This document shows positions 8,310-15,990 of a stretch of DNA of 64,000 bases, in pieces. A program made the position numbers and the translations under genes. The stretch spans positions 1 to 64,000 of the forward strand of contig JAEYQK010000119.1 in assembly GCA_023410055.1 (NCBI GenBank). The letters are read 5' to 3'. The DNA comes from Acidobacteriota bacterium. GTDB lineage: Bacteria; Acidobacteriota; Terriglobia; Terriglobales; Acidobacteriaceae. The notes under the pieces are model-generated. The model saw nothing but the letters and a program-made list of their open reading frames with translations. It was not told where the DNA came from and did not search any database. Each line of letters opens with the position of its first letter. Positions within the stretch are counted from its first letter, which is position 1.

Positions 8310-8561
8310 CTAGTTCGACGGGAAACGACGCTGAAAGAACTGCATGACTGCATAGAATACGAATACACAGAAACAGACAGCTACAGGAAATGCCCTCCCG
8401 TCAGCCCAGAACGTGAACTTCATTGGTCGGCCGTCGTGCTGCCATTCCCAATACTTAATGAATATCCAGTCGAACACTACATACGAGGGCAGAAACGACA
8501 GCAACGCGGCGCAGAGCGCCAGTATTGAGCCTTGCAACCTATGCAACGTGCGTCGATTCAT
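8310..8561 (-). CDS. Small two-helix membrane protein, unknown
   Basis: This 83-residue protein has a basic N-terminus (MNRRTLHRLQG). One hydrophobic helix spans about residues 12-35 (SILALCAALLSFLPSYVVF). A polar loop with WEWQHDGRPMKF follows, then a second helix (FPVAVCFCVFVFYAVMQFF) and a short basic tail. No family was recognised. It is the middle member of a tandem of small membrane genes on this strand (8205-9710). Confidence 0.6.
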   Translation of the reverse strand: MNRRTLHRLQGSILALCAALLSFLPSYVVFDWIFIKYWEWQHDGRPMKFTFWADGRAFPVAVCFCVFVFYAVMQFFQRRFPSN

Positions 8562-8690
8562 GGTGCTCCATCGTAAGCCATCCTGCTGTCAAACCAAAGA
8601 AGTTCTCACGCTCAGGAGCACCCAACGATATCACGGCTTTCGTTAACCTATCCGGCGCTCTGGATAGGTAACGACATGGGGGATATTTGT

Positions 8691-9020
8691 TCAGCTAATC
8701 GCTGAGTTCGACTTCCGTGCCGAATGCACTGATAGCTTGATGAAAAGAACAGATGTCAGAATTGCCGTATAAAACAGTGAGTTCACAACCACGATGAAAA
8801 TGCTCGAAGTTGCGGATGGGCCAGATGAATACCCGAATACCCACAAAGCCAAGAACCAACCGGGAAACACCAACCAGTATGCAAGGACACCTGCCATCCA
8901 TGTCCAAGTGCTCTGCACGTGGGAGGTTCGTTCAAAGTTCAATAGCATTGCCATGCACGGCACCATGATCGCGAAAGTGGCGGCGGCATAGATCACCAGC
9001 TTGTGCCTAGCTACGCTCAT
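8691..9020 (-). CDS. Small three-helix membrane protein, unknown
   Basis: This is a 109-residue protein with helices at about 8-27, 42-64 and 70-95. It contains a WTWMAGVLAYWLVFPGW segment and ends in a polar tail. No family was recognised. The gap before the next gene (8562-8690) contains the sequence TGGGGGATAT, which resembles TGGGGATAT downstream at 8172, hinting at a shared short repeat between these genes. Confidence 0.6.
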   Translation of the reverse strand: MSVARHKLVIYAAATFAIMVPCMAMLLNFERTSHVQSTWTWMAGVLAYWLVFPGWFLALWVFGYSSGPSATSSIFIVVVNSLFYTAILTSVLFIKLSVHSARKSNSAIS

Positions 9021-9140
9021 ATATGCAGCACCTTACGCCGAAGTTAAAGTTCGGGCGTTTTCCAGATAGTCAACGAGAAGGTCCAGGTATCAACCTATCC
9101 GCCCAAATCGGGATTGTGAGCTAGATGGGGACTAATCCAG

Positions 9141-9710
9141 TCATTTCTTAGCGGAGCGTAGGGCAGGACTCGATCCGGGCAACCAACAATGCTTCCCGAC
9201 TTCTTGCTTAAAGTATTGCCGATCAAGGTGGAATTTTGTGTGCTCAATTGCCACGCCAGACTTTGAAAGTACTTTTACACATTTTTCATCTGGATACTCG
9301 CACGCATACTCTACATCAGCCCAGTCGATTTCCTTCTTCCATAGACCAAACCACTTTGTCGCGCTGATCCTGTCTCGCGAAATTGTGATATCGACTGGCC
9401 AATAATAGAATGCCGCCACTATAAGCAAGAGAAAAACCAGAAGCTCAACATACTCGATTGTCTCCTTAATACCCTCGAACAACACTCCGATGGAAATAGT
9501 TGCAAGGATCAAAGAAGATGCAACCAAAAGCACCTTCAACATTAGCGCGCCACGAAACACTAGAAGACCGGCTCTTCTTTTGACGTGGCCCAATGCAGCT
9601 TCAGCTCCAAAGAGGCTCAAGGCAAGTGATACAACGACAAATATCACCCCATCTTTAGTTCCTGGATACATGCTAGTAACTCCAATAAAGTCTCCTTGGA
9701 ACATTGCCAC
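9141..9710 (-). CDS. Membrane protein with C-terminal PH-like cytosolic domain, unknown
   Basis: The 189-residue protein has about four membrane helices in residues 20-110. A soluble C-terminal domain follows (ITISRDRISATKWFGLWKKEIDW and on) whose strand pattern resembles bacterial PH-like (bPH/YdbT-type) domains: ISRDRI..W..I.W.DV. That resemblance is by eye only. No catalytic motif was seen. It is the first gene of the four-gene small-membrane tandem. Confidence 0.6.
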   Translation of the reverse strand: MAMFQGDFIGVTSMYPGTKDGVIFVVVSLALSLFGAEAALGHVKRRAGLLVFRGALMLKVLLVASSLILATISIGVLFEGIKETIEYVELLVFLLLIVAAFYYWPVDITISRDRISATKWFGLWKKEIDWADVEYACEYPDEKCVKVLSKSGVAIEHTKFHLDRQYFKQEVGKHCWLPGSSPALRSAKK

Positions 9711-10174
9711 AGCTTGGGCTGAAGCACATTTCGAGGATAGTTGACGATATCAGGGCATTTCACTACCATCCCACAACTCGGGCTGCGACCTGTCAAGCCT
9801 TTCCCGTGCACTGTCGGTTGTAAGTGCCTAATTAGAAAAGACATCCACTCCCTCCCACAGTGTCGGGTTTACTCTCCCAACTCGCTTAAAATATATGTAG
9901 AACAGAGGCAACCGAACCGACAGCCATATCCCACAGCTAACTTCCATATTTTCAGCAATTTAGCTCTAGACTACAGACAGATCACGATGCTAAGTCATTT
10001 TTATTCAGGAACTTACATAAACGCGCCTGGGGGAGGGGGTGTAGCGCCGACCTCCAGGTCGGCACACGCCGGACTGGAGTCCGGCGCTACTTCTCTCTTG
10101 CAATCTAGCTGCTACCTTCCGTTCGATCATCCAATACTTTTGACGGCCCCGAACTTGCATTCGAAAGTAGAAGT
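9711..10174 (+). other. Intergenic region upstream of ETF:quinone oxidoreductase
   Basis: About 460 bases without a credible gene. It holds a full double-hairpin repeat (10041-10090). A long frame crossing it on the plus strand is only a translation of the repeat and has no domain pattern. Base composition up to about 10030 is more AT-rich than the flanks. Confidence 0.6.
10041..10090. repeat. Double-hairpin intergenic repeat (GTAGCGCC family), copy 3
   Basis: Same order and sequence as copy 2, except that the joint between the two palindromes reads ACAC rather than ACGT. It lies 85 bases upstream of the ETF:quinone oxidoreductase start, so it will be in or near the transcript leader. Confidence 0.9.
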
Positions 10175-11890
10175 ATGCTGACTTTTCGCAAGCCCCTGGA
10201 TGGAATCGAACGCCCGCAGATGGAAGCCGACGTTGTCATTGTCGGCGGTGGACCGGCCGGAATGGCCTGCGCGCTGCGCCTGTCGCAGCTGATCGACGCG
10301 CACAACGCCGCGCATCCCGACGCGCAGATAAGTAAGGAAAACATCTACCTGCTCGAAAAGGCCCGCGAGGTCGGACAGCACTGCCTCAGCGGCGCGCTGC
10401 TCGATCCGCGCTCGATGCGCGAGTTGCTGCCCGGTTTCGAGAAGGAAGCGCCCATTGAGGCCGAAGTCTCGAAAGAGTCAGTTCACTACCTGACCAAGAC
10501 CGGCGGGTTCAAGCTGCCGATCACGCCGCCGCCCTTGCGCGACCACGGCAACTACGTCATCTCGATCAATCGCTTCGTGAAGTGGCTAGGTCAGAAGGTC
10601 GAAGAGGCCGGGATCACCATCTTCACTGGCTTTGCCGGTTCCGAGCTGATTGTTGAAGATAACCGCGTGATCGGAGTTCGTACCGACGACAAGGGCGTCG
10701 ATAAGAACAGCGAACGGAAATCGAATTTCGAACCCGGCTACGATTTGAAGTCCAAGGTCATCGTGCTTGCGGAAGGCGCGCGCGGCTCGCTCACCAAGCA
10801 GTTGATCGGACGCTTCCAACTCGACCGCGATCGAAATCCGCAGACCTATGGCGTCGGCGTAAAGGAACTGTGGGAAGTTCCCGCAGGACGCATCGCTCCC
10901 GGCGAAGTGATCTACACGATGGGTTGGCCGCTGACGACGCAGGAATACGGTGGTTCATGGATCTACGGCGGCAAGGACAACATCGTCTCGCTCGGCTTCG
11001 TCACCGGACTCGACTACCCCGACCCGCGCCTCGATCCGCAGCGCGTTTTGCAGGAATTCAAGCTGCATCCGATGGTGAAGAAGCTACTTGAGGGCGGCAA
11101 GATGATCCGCTACGGCGCGAAGTCACTGCCCTACGGCGGATGGTGGGCCATTCCACCAGTAGCCGGCGATGGCTGGATGATCACAGGTGATTCCGCGGGG
11201 TTCCTCAACTCGCAACGTCTGAAAGGAATTCATCTCGCGATCAAGAGCGGCATGCTCGCGGCCGAGACACTCTTCGAATCCATGGTGAAGGATAACTTCA
11301 CCGCCGCGCAGTTAAGCACCTATCAGCAGCGCGTCGAGAATAGCTGGATTAAGAAAGAGCTCTGGCCCGTACGCAACTTCCATCAGGGCTTCGAGCACGG
11401 ATTCTGGAGCGGCATGTTCCACGCGGGACTCCAGCAGTTCACCGGCGGACGCGGTCTGTACGCACGCTATGCCGCCACTTCAGGCCACGCTCGTCTGAAA
11501 CAGCTTGCGGCCGTCAGTGCGAACGGCGCTGGCCACGCGCACTTGATCAACGACTACAAGGGGGATGGCAAGTACACGTTCGACAAGCTGACCGACGTCT
11601 ACCACTCGGGCACGAAGCACGAAGAAGATCAGCCCGCGCACCTTGTCATTCACGACACGAATATCTGCAACGAACGCTGCGTACGCGAGTACGGCAACCC
11701 CTGCACGCACTTCTGCCCCGCGAACGTGTACGAGATGGTCGAGGCCAGCGATGTACCCGGCGGCAAACAGATCAGCCTGAACGCCTCCAACTGCGTTCAC
11801 TGCAAGACCTGCGACATCATGGACCCCTACCAGATCATCACGTGGGTACCACCAGAAGGAGGCGGCGGCCCGAACTACGACGGAATGTGA
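10175..11890 (+). CDS. Electron-transfer flavoprotein:quinone oxidoreductase
   Basis: The 571-residue protein has an FAD dinucleotide-binding motif (VVIVGGGPAGMACAL, about residues 20-35). The central part is FixC/ETF-QO-like (ENIYLLEKAREVGQHCLSG, GDSAGFLNSQRLKGIHLA). The C-terminal ferredoxin-like domain has cysteines in ICNERCVREYG, CTHFCPANVY and NCVHCKTCDIMDPYQ for a 4Fe-4S cluster. It takes electrons from reduced ETF and passes them to membrane quinone. In eukaryotes and proteobacteria that quinone is ubiquinone; mqnD in this window suggests menaquinone here. It converges on etfA/etfB, its electron donors. Confidence 0.93.
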   Translation: MLTFRKPLDGIERPQMEADVVIVGGGPAGMACALRLSQLIDAHNAAHPDAQISKENIYLLEKAREVGQHCLSGALLDPRSMRELLPGFEKEAPIEAEVSKESVHYLTKTGGFKLPITPPPLRDHGNYVISINRFVKWLGQKVEEAGITIFTGFAGSELIVEDNRVIGVRTDDKGVDKNSERKSNFEPGYDLKSKVIVLAEGARGSLTKQLIGRFQLDRDRNPQTYGVGVKELWEVPAGRIAPGEVIYTMGWPLTTQEYGGSWIYGGKDNIVSLGFVTGLDYPDPRLDPQRVLQEFKLHPMVKKLLEGGKMIRYGAKSLPYGGWWAIPPVAGDGWMITGDSAGFLNSQRLKGIHLAIKSGMLAAETLFESMVKDNFTAAQLSTYQQRVENSWIKKELWPVRNFHQGFEHGFWSGMFHAGLQQFTGGRGLYARYAATSGHARLKQLAAVSANGAGHAHLINDYKGDGKYTFDKLTDVYHSGTKHEEDQPAHLVIHDTNICNERCVREYGNPCTHFCPANVYEMVEASDVPGGKQISLNASNCVHCKTCDIMDPYQIITWVPPEGGGGPNYDGM

Positions 11891-11892
11891 CC

Positions 11893-11930
11893 CAATCGGG
11901 TGATTGCGTGATCGGGTGGTCGGGTGATCT
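11893..11930 (+). repeat. GATCGGGT-type repeat directly after ETF:quinone oxidoreductase
   Basis: It starts two to three bases after the stop codon and is identical over about 37 bases to the copy after mqnD (2721). Together with the inverted copy at 12387-12422 it brackets the four-helix-bundle gene. Confidence 0.85.
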
Positions 11931-11956
11931 AGCTTCGCCCGGATCACCCACGTCGC

Positions 11957-12319
11957 CTAAGATGTCACTCGATTGCGTGCTGTTCGGTATGAGGCAGAGA
12001 AGATCGAAAGTAAGCTACATGCTTCCTTCGTTAGCGATCGCAGCCGCTCTGAATTGACCGTTCCGGCTTCTTCCAACAGTTCAAGCCAGAAGACGGTCTC
12101 GTCTGCCTCTTCGACAACTACTCCGATCTTCGCAACAAACTCCGCCCTCGATCGTGCCCTTCCTGCGGCTCGGTAATTAGCGGCAACCGATGTCCCTGAT
12201 CTCAGCAGCTGTTTTCCGATTATCCAGCCTTCTGAGTTATTGGGTAGTGAACGACATAGACCAATAATCTGCAGAGCGAACTTCTTCGTGCGCTGGCGCA
12301 ACAATTCCTGCGGAGTCAT
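11957..12319 (-). CDS. Four-helix-bundle protein (23S rRNA intervening-sequence protein family)
   Basis: This 120-residue protein has the typical pattern: RTKKFALQIIGLCRSLP, then IIGKQLLRSGTSVAANYRAA, RSRAEFVAKIGVVVEEADE and TVFWLELLEEAG. The family was first seen in intervening sequences inserted in 23S rRNA genes but is widespread as stand-alone genes, and its cellular function is unknown. It sits between the convergent ETF:quinone oxidoreductase and etfA genes, inside an inverted pair of repeats, which suggests insertion into a once contiguous ETF locus. Confidence 0.85.
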   Translation of the reverse strand: MTPQELLRQRTKKFALQIIGLCRSLPNNSEGWIIGKQLLRSGTSVAANYRAAGRARSRAEFVAKIGVVVEEADETVFWLELLEEAGTVNSERLRSLTKEACSLLSIFSASYRTARNRVTS

Positions 12320-12334
12320 GTAACGAATGTGGCA

Positions 12335-12372
12335 TAAAAAGCGACAGGCCGGAGCATTACGCCCCGGCCTGT
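12335..12372 (-). terminator. Intrinsic terminator of etfA
   Basis: On the minus strand the nine-base arm ACAGGCCGG (12372-12364) pairs perfectly with CCGGCCTGT (12352-12344). CGC and then five T residues (12340-12336) follow. It lies 55 bases downstream of the etfA stop, in the correct orientation. Confidence 0.8.
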
Positions 12373-12386
12373 TACGATTCTAGAAC

Positions 12387-12422
12387 AGATCACCCGATCA
12401 CCCGATCACGCAATCACCCGAT
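12387..12422 (-). repeat. GATCGGGT-type repeat directly after etfA
   Basis: Read on the minus strand it starts AATCGGGTGATTGCG within five bases of the etfA stop, in the sense direction of etfA. It is the inverted counterpart of 11893-11930, differing at few positions. Confidence 0.85.
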
Positions 12423-12426
12423 TCGC

Positions 12427-13422
12427 CTAGGCTGCCACTTTCGCTTTCTTCAGCTCTTCCATCAGCGGTGGGACGATGTCGAACAAATTTCCAACCACGG
12501 CGTAATCTGCGATCTCAAAGATCGGTGCTTCAGAATCTTTGTTAACTGCGATGATCGTGCGCGAACCTTTCATTCCTACGAGATGTTGGATCGCACCGCT
12601 GATGCCGAGAGCCAGATAGAGCTTCGGCGCGACTGTCTGTCCTGACGATCCGACTTGACGCTCCATGGGCAGCCATCCCGAGTCGCATATAGGACGCGAC
12701 GCAGCAATCTCGCCGCCGATCGCGTCCGCGAGCTGCCTGGCGATTTCGATGTTCTTCTGTTCTTTGATCCCGCGCCCGACAGCAACGATGATTTCTGCCT
12801 GCGTGAGATCCACTGCCTGCTTCGCTTCCTTGAACGGAGCGTCGGGCTTGGTACGAATCACAGTCTCAGGTATTTCGACATTCACGGTTTCAACCGGAGC
12901 CGCGGCGTCTCCCGCTTGCACCTGATCGCCGCGAAAGGCACCGGTCTGGAAGGTCACAAACCAGGGGCCTTCGCCTGTAAACGCAACATCCGCCGCGAAC
13001 TTGCCCTGGAACATCTGGCGCGTGAAGACCAGCTTGTCGCCTTCCTTCTTGAAGCCGACACAATCGCTCACGACGCCGCTGCCCAGAGCCGTCGCCAGCT
13101 TCGGGACGAAGTCGCGGACCTGATACGTATGCGGCATCAGCACCAGCTTCGGCTTGTGTTCCGAGATGAACTGCTTGAGCGCATACGCGTAAGCGTCCGG
13201 CGTATAGACGGCAAGTTGGGCCGATTCCAGATCGAAGACTTTCGCGAGCTTCTTCGTCGCAACCTCGTCGGCTATGCCCTTCACATTGTTGCCGAGGACA
13301 AGCGCCTCAACGGCCCATCCGGTCTCCGCCGCGATCACCTGCGCTCCCGTAAGCATCTCCCAGGAAACGCGGTTCAACTTACCTTCGCGTTGCTCAACAA
13401 TTGCCAGGATCGTGTCAGCCAT
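12427..13422 (-). CDS. etfA: Electron transfer flavoprotein, alpha subunit
   Basis: The N-terminal half (MADTILAIVEQREGKLNR) is the nucleotide-fold domain. The C-terminal half carries the FAD-binding signature: RPICDSGWLPMERQVG, SGQTVAPKLYLALGISG, QHLVGMKGSRTIIAVN and EAPIFEIADY. With EtfB it forms the soluble heterodimer that collects electrons from acyl-CoA and other dehydrogenases and delivers them to the quinone oxidoreductase encoded convergently. At 331 residues the length is normal. It lies downstream of etfB on the same strand, with a small membrane gene between them. Confidence 0.95.
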   Translation of the reverse strand: MADTILAIVEQREGKLNRVSWEMLTGAQVIAAETGWAVEALVLGNNVKGIADEVATKKLAKVFDLESAQLAVYTPDAYAYALKQFISEHKPKLVLMPHTYQVRDFVPKLATALGSGVVSDCVGFKKEGDKLVFTRQMFQGKFAADVAFTGEGPWFVTFQTGAFRGDQVQAGDAAAPVETVNVEIPETVIRTKPDAPFKEAKQAVDLTQAEIIVAVGRGIKEQKNIEIARQLADAIGGEIAASRPICDSGWLPMERQVGSSGQTVAPKLYLALGISGAIQHLVGMKGSRTIIAVNKDSEAPIFEIADYAVVGNLFDIVPPLMEELKKAKVAA

Positions 13423-13488
13423 CCCTACTCCTTACTTTCTTCCGTGCCCCGCGTTCTCCCGAGCGAAGTCGCAGGACAACCTGGGCGT

Positions 13489-13767
13489 CTATGCCGCTTT
13501 TCGTTCCTCACCAGATCGCGAAACGTGAGTGCCGGCTCTGCTCTTGTAGTACTGTCCCGCGCCGGTCAGAGCCAGTCCGATTACGACCTCGATCACCGTC
13601 CAGTACACCCAGAACAGCGACCCAACTCTCCAGCCCGTCCACACGAAGAACGCGGGGATCGCCACGAACGCCAGCAAAACCCAACCTGTAACCTCCAAAA
13701 TCATCCCCAGCCTGAGGTCCTGCTGCACACCTTCCATTTCCCGCTGTTCACGATCGTAGTTCGACAT
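13489..13767 (-). CDS. Small two-helix membrane protein between etfB and etfA
   Basis: This 92-residue protein has a charged amphipathic N-terminus (MSNYDREQREMEGVQQDLRL). Two helices follow (about 22-42, WVLLAFVAIPAFFVW; about 50-72, FWVYWTVIEVVIGLALTGA) and a polar basic tail. No family name was recognised. Its position inside the etfB-etfA unit suggests co-transcription, but a link to ETF function is only inferred. Confidence 0.65.
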   Translation of the reverse strand: MSNYDREQREMEGVQQDLRLGMILEVTGWVLLAFVAIPAFFVWTGWRVGSLFWVYWTVIEVVIGLALTGAGQYYKSRAGTHVSRSGEERKAA

Positions 13768-13827
13768 TGGCCCTTCTCTCCGCCGGGGAGATCAGGCCGA
13801 CACCGCCGAGCCGGAACAGCACGGATA

Positions 13828-14598
13828 CTAGATCACACGTATCTCGTTCCGCAGCTTATCCACCAGCTTCTTCGCGACTTCGGACGGAGTTCCCTCCAGC
13901 ATCTCAGTTTTCTTAGTCTTCTGAGGTATATAGAGTCGCTCAATCTGCTGTAGGTTTGTGCTCAACGCAGGCTTCACTTCCGCAAACGTTACTTTCTTCA
14001 GTGGCTTGTTCTTTGCCTGCTTGATCCCGATCAGCGTTGCGTAACGTAACTTGTTGATACCCGACTGGATCGTAAGCACCGCCGGAAGCGGCATATCGAC
14101 GAACTGGAAGAACCCCGATTCGAGCTCGCGCTTTACTCTGATCCCGCCATTCGGCTTTTCGATCTGCATAATGATGGTCGCATGGGGCCATCCCAACAGC
14201 TCAGCCAGAATCACGCCGGTCTGCGCAAAACCATAGTCGTCCGATTGCAGTCCAGTGAAGATGAGGTCGAACTGCTCGTCCTTTATGGCTGCGGCAATGG
14301 CCTTCGCCGTGTTGAAGGCGTCCAGCGAGACAAACTCGTCGCCTTCAAGATGAATGGCGCGGTCCGCCCCCTTGGCCAGCCCCTCGCGAAGAACCTGCTG
14401 CGCTCGCGAGGGACCAGAGGTAATCACAACCACCTCGCCTCCGTGTTTCTCTTTTTGACGAAGCGCCTCTTCCAGCGCGTAAGCGTCTGGCTCATTCACC
14501 TCGTAAGACACGTCTTCGCGTATCCACTTGCCTGCTTCGTTGATTTTCAGAGGTGCATCTTTTTGCGGTACCTGCTTCATGCAGACCAGAATCTTCAA
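13828..14598 (-). CDS. etfB: Electron transfer flavoprotein, beta subunit
   Basis: MKILVCMKQVPQKDAPLKIN is the classic EtfB start. Also seen are VNEPDAYALEEAL, KGADRAIHL, ALQSDDYGFAQTGVILAELLGWPH (here FTGLQSDDYGF) and AVLTIQSGINKLRYATL. EtfB binds AMP and forms the electron-accepting face toward dehydrogenases. Length (256) is normal. It is the first gene of the etfB, small membrane protein, etfA unit. Confidence 0.95.
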   Translation of the reverse strand: MKILVCMKQVPQKDAPLKINEAGKWIREDVSYEVNEPDAYALEEALRQKEKHGGEVVVITSGPSRAQQVLREGLAKGADRAIHLEGDEFVSLDAFNTAKAIAAAIKDEQFDLIFTGLQSDDYGFAQTGVILAELLGWPHATIIMQIEKPNGGIRVKRELESGFFQFVDMPLPAVLTIQSGINKLRYATLIGIKQAKNKPLKKVTFAEVKPALSTNLQQIERLYIPQKTKKTEMLEGTPSEVAKKLVDKLRNEIRVI

Positions 14599-14712
14599 CG
14601 TTCACCTCGGTCCCGCAGCTTCGGTTAGCGGGCAAACGGGAGAGCATGTAGAAAGATTGCCGGTGCATCTCTCCCTTACCGAGAGATGCGGAAAATCGGC
14701 CTTGAGTACAAG

Positions 14713-14736
14713 AAAAAGAGCGCCCTAATCAGGCGC
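14713..14736 (-). terminator. Intrinsic terminator of the zinc-ribbon gene
   Basis: On the minus strand GCGCC, a seven-base loop and GGCGC form a short GC stem (14736-14720), followed by TCTTTTTC (14719-14712). It lies about 27 bases after the stop of the gene at 14763-15098. Confidence 0.65.
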
Positions 14737-14762
14737 CCTTCTCAGATTGAGACCAGGTTCGT

Positions 14763-15098
14763 TTATCGATTGCCGAAATTGTCATCGTCCATGTCGGCGG
14801 CCCTGGGTACTCCGCCTTCTCCGAGGAACACGACCGACTGGACTCCCGCCACTTCGATCCGCTTGCGACATCGCATGTTCTTGCACATCACTAGATCGTC
14901 CCGGCGGACCATGTAGTTTTGCAGCTTGGCAAACTTCGCCCGGTCACGCTCGTCGGCTCCGCGCGGCAACTGCTTCTTCTTCGTGCGGACAGTCCATGCC
15001 AACTCGTAGTCATTCGCCTGTCGGCAATGCGGACAGTTCAGCCGCGCTATCTTCTTGTCTGGCCTCTCATCATAAAAATCGCGTTCATCCAATGCCAT
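14763..15098 (-). CDS. Zinc-ribbon-like cytosolic protein, unknown
   Basis: The 111-residue hydrophilic protein has two cysteine pairs, LNCPHCRQANDYEL near the N-terminus and VMCKNMRCRKRIEV near residue 80, spaced as in a zinc ribbon with a long insert. The N-terminus is acidic (MALDERDFYDERPD) and the C-terminus ends DMDDDNFGNR. It may bind nucleic acid or a protein partner, but no family was recognised. It has its own terminator. Confidence 0.65.
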   Translation of the reverse strand: MALDERDFYDERPDKKIARLNCPHCRQANDYELAWTVRTKKKQLPRGADERDRAKFAKLQNYMVRRDDLVMCKNMRCRKRIEVAGVQSVVFLGEGGVPRAADMDDDNFGNR

Positions 15099-15187
15099 TG
15101 GCCCAGTCCTTCACAACAGAAGTAAACGCGATTATTGCACAAATGGCGGATGGCGATTACGCTATCACTCTGATTTCATTTCAGTCG

Positions 15188-15224
15188 GTGCCCCGTTCAA
15201 GCCCGGTTTTGGCTTGAGCGGGGT
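15188..15224. repeat. Palindromic repeat with CCCCGTTCAAGCC arms
   Basis: CCCCGTTCAAGCC (15191-15203) pairs with GGCTTGAGCGGGG (15211-15223) except for one mismatch, around a CGGTTTT loop. Related half-units with GGGCTTGAACGGGGCACC occur at about 49403 and 49493. It lies upstream of the small basic gene at 15252. Confidence 0.75.
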
Positions 15225-15251
15225 GAAAATCCCGATCTGAACGAAAACGTA

Positions 15252-15419
15252 ATGGCAAAGAAGAAGAAACTCGCTCCCTTCCGCGCGACGAAAGCCGTGA
15301 AGGAAATCGCTCGTGACACGATTGGATCGCCTCCGCCAACGCGCGTCGTGCCAGAAAAGACCAAGCAGACGAAGGAAAAGCACAAACCCACGCTGCGCGA
15401 CCTGCTCAGCCAGGATTGA
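15252..15419 (+). CDS. Small basic protein (55 residues), unknown
   Basis: The ATG at 15252 opens a frame of 55 residues ending at TGA 15417. It starts MAKKKKLAPFRATKAV, continues with a proline-rich middle (GSPPPTRVVPEK) and ends HKPTLRDLLSQD. The lysine-rich N-terminus and short acidic amphipathic end suggest a nucleic-acid- or ribosome-associated small protein, but this is inference. It falls below common ORF length cutoffs. No strong Shine-Dalgarno was seen. Confidence 0.5.
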   Translation: MAKKKKLAPFRATKAVKEIARDTIGSPPPTRVVPEKTKQTKEKHKPTLRDLLSQD

Positions 15420-15548
15420 TTGCTGTCAGGGTTGTCCTGATGATTCTCAATGGGTGGTGAGTTTGAGTGAGCCTTACCATCGACGATCCGTACATTTCGT
15501 TTCGAAGTTTTGGTGGGAGGGAGTAGTATCTCCGCCCAAGGTGCCTCG

Positions 15549-15890
15549 ATGACCGACACTGCACATCCGACGTTCAAGCAATCGTTGATGAATCTCCGAA
15601 AGAACATCGTAATTGTGACTGCTCTACTTGGTCTGGTTGTCGTGAATTTCGCGTTCAATGTGCCTCATTACGAAATGCTTTGGGCAGTCGTCATTGTATT
15701 GGTCATAAAGGCCGAAGCACGCCCACAGCCTACCGCTGTTCTTCTGTTGAGCATGGTAGTAGCGATCTCAGCGATTACCGCAACTCTTGATTACCGAGGC
15801 ATAGGAGTGTACTTCGACTGGATAACGATTGCTCTACTCATCCCGCTAGTGTTCTCGAAGTGGCTGTTTCCGCACTCACATCAACCATAG
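15549..15890 (+). CDS. Small multi-helix membrane protein, unknown
   Basis: From the ATG at 15549 the protein has 113 residues. A polar N-terminus (MTDTAHPTFKQSLMNLRKN) leads into four short hydrophobic helices (IVIVTALLGLVVVNFAF; MLWAVVIVLVIKA; AVLLLSMVVAISAIT; FDWITIALLIPLVFSKWLF), ending HSHQP. Thirteen extra codons upstream of this ATG are possible but unlike coding sequence. No family was recognised. Confidence 0.6.
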   Translation: MTDTAHPTFKQSLMNLRKNIVIVTALLGLVVVNFAFNVPHYEMLWAVVIVLVIKAEARPQPTAVLLLSMVVAISAITATLDYRGIGVYFDWITIALLIPLVFSKWLFPHSHQP

Positions 15891-15990
15891 CTGTTGATGA
15901 AACCCCATACCACTCACTTATTGAACGTGAACGGACAAGATTGTATAGGGCAACGCCATCAGCATAAGGAACAGACCTCGTCCGACGCGG

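Noticed and set aside
8562..8690. Mobile element ends in the small-membrane-gene region
   Set aside because: Only short similar motifs were seen; no terminal inverted repeats, target duplication or transposase.
9741..10181. 146-residue frame upstream of ETF:quinone oxidoreductase
   Set aside because: Its most organised part (APTSRSA, GLESGATS) is only a translation of the double-hairpin repeat; no domain, start signal or codon pattern supports it.
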